Positions 5,709-5,801 of a DNA stretch of 5,801 nt are shown here, in pieces. Each line of letters begins with the position of its first letter. The first letter of the stretch is position 1. The DNA is from Candidatus Blautia intestinipullorum (lineage in GTDB: Bacteria > Bacillota > Clostridia > Lachnospirales > Lachnospiraceae): the NCBI GenBank assembly GCA_019120475.1, contig DWVA01000206.1, positions 1-5,801 of the forward strand, read 5' to 3'. Below the pieces are notes generated by a model, which did not search any database, was not told the DNA's origin, and saw only the letters and a program-made list of their open reading frames with translations. The translations under genes were made by a program, and so were the position numbers.

Positions 5709-5801
5709 AAAAAATTTATATATAGGGCTTGGGGGCATAGGAAAAAAGAAACACAATATATGGCGTTTTTCTGCAAAAGCAAGGATTTCTCAAAGTTTTT
5801 C
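5709..5801. other. AT-rich tail with no supported gene
   Basis: Directly after the spoIIM stop comes an A/T block with a TATATATA stretch (about 5701-5724), then a G-rich stretch and another A-rich one. No GC hairpin terminator is visible. A frame opening at ATG 5760 runs to the window edge but has no Shine-Dalgarno and cannot be supported at 14 codons. A weak promoter-like pair, TTGGGG (5729-5734) and CACAAT (5752-5757) at 17 bases, is too poor to call. Confidence 0.5.

Noticed and set aside
5695..5724. AT-rich inverted repeat as a spoIIM terminator
   Set aside because: It consists only of A/T runs, has no GC stem, and shows nothing typical of an intrinsic terminator.
5760..5801. Start of a downstream gene at ATG 5760
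   Set aside because: Only 14 codons are visible, with no ribosome-binding site and no recognisable protein motif.
5765..5801. Two GTTTTTC copies 30 bases apart, repeat-like
   Set aside because: Seven-base AT-rich repeats are expected by chance, and two copies do not make an array.

Overview
The window looks like a chromosomal segment of an endospore-forming Clostridia member, most probably a Lachnospiraceae relative. Four things point there: a spoIIM homologue, a CotF-type small spore-coat protein, the recA-recX-rny-spoIIM order familiar from that group, and moderate G+C with strong AGGAGG-type ribosome-binding sites. All recognised genes lie on the + strand. This is conserved core-genome DNA. 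I see no mobile element, CRISPR array, tRNA, rRNA or defence island.

Layout: (1) bases 1-965 hold the 3' part of glgA (glycogen synthase), whose 5' end lies outside the window. A weak stem followed by a T-run spans its stop codon. (2) Bases 1024-1471 hold two tightly packed small genes, a 61-aa helical protein and an 83-aa CotF-family protein. They probably form a sporulation mini-operon, have a candidate sigma-G-like promoter just upstream, and end at a long stem-loop terminator (1486-1540). (3) Bases 1571-3258 hold recA and recX, 12 bases apart. They are preceded by sigma-A promoter elements and a near-consensus Gram-positive LexA (SOS) box. (4) Bases 3283-4996 hold rny (RNase Y) with its own candidate promoter, a palindrome in the leader, a small hairpin burying the Shine-Dalgarno of its GTG start, and a strong 3' hairpin. 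(5) Bases 5065-5708 hold spoIIM. A good sigma-E promoter match lies just upstream and supports an ATG start at 5109 rather than the longest open frame. (6) Bases 5709-5801 are AT-rich with no gene I can support.

The genes form separate functional units: glycogen storage, spore surface, SOS recombination (RecA with its modulator RecX), membrane-anchored mRNA turnover (RNase Y), and engulfment during sporulation (SpoIIM). The most informative observations are regulatory: the LexA operator, the sigma-E match that also fixes the spoIIM start, the candidate sigma-G promoter, and the structured rny leader. I found no convincing undescribed system. The least characterised element is the pair of small helical genes, which may be two halves of a ferritin-like bundle.
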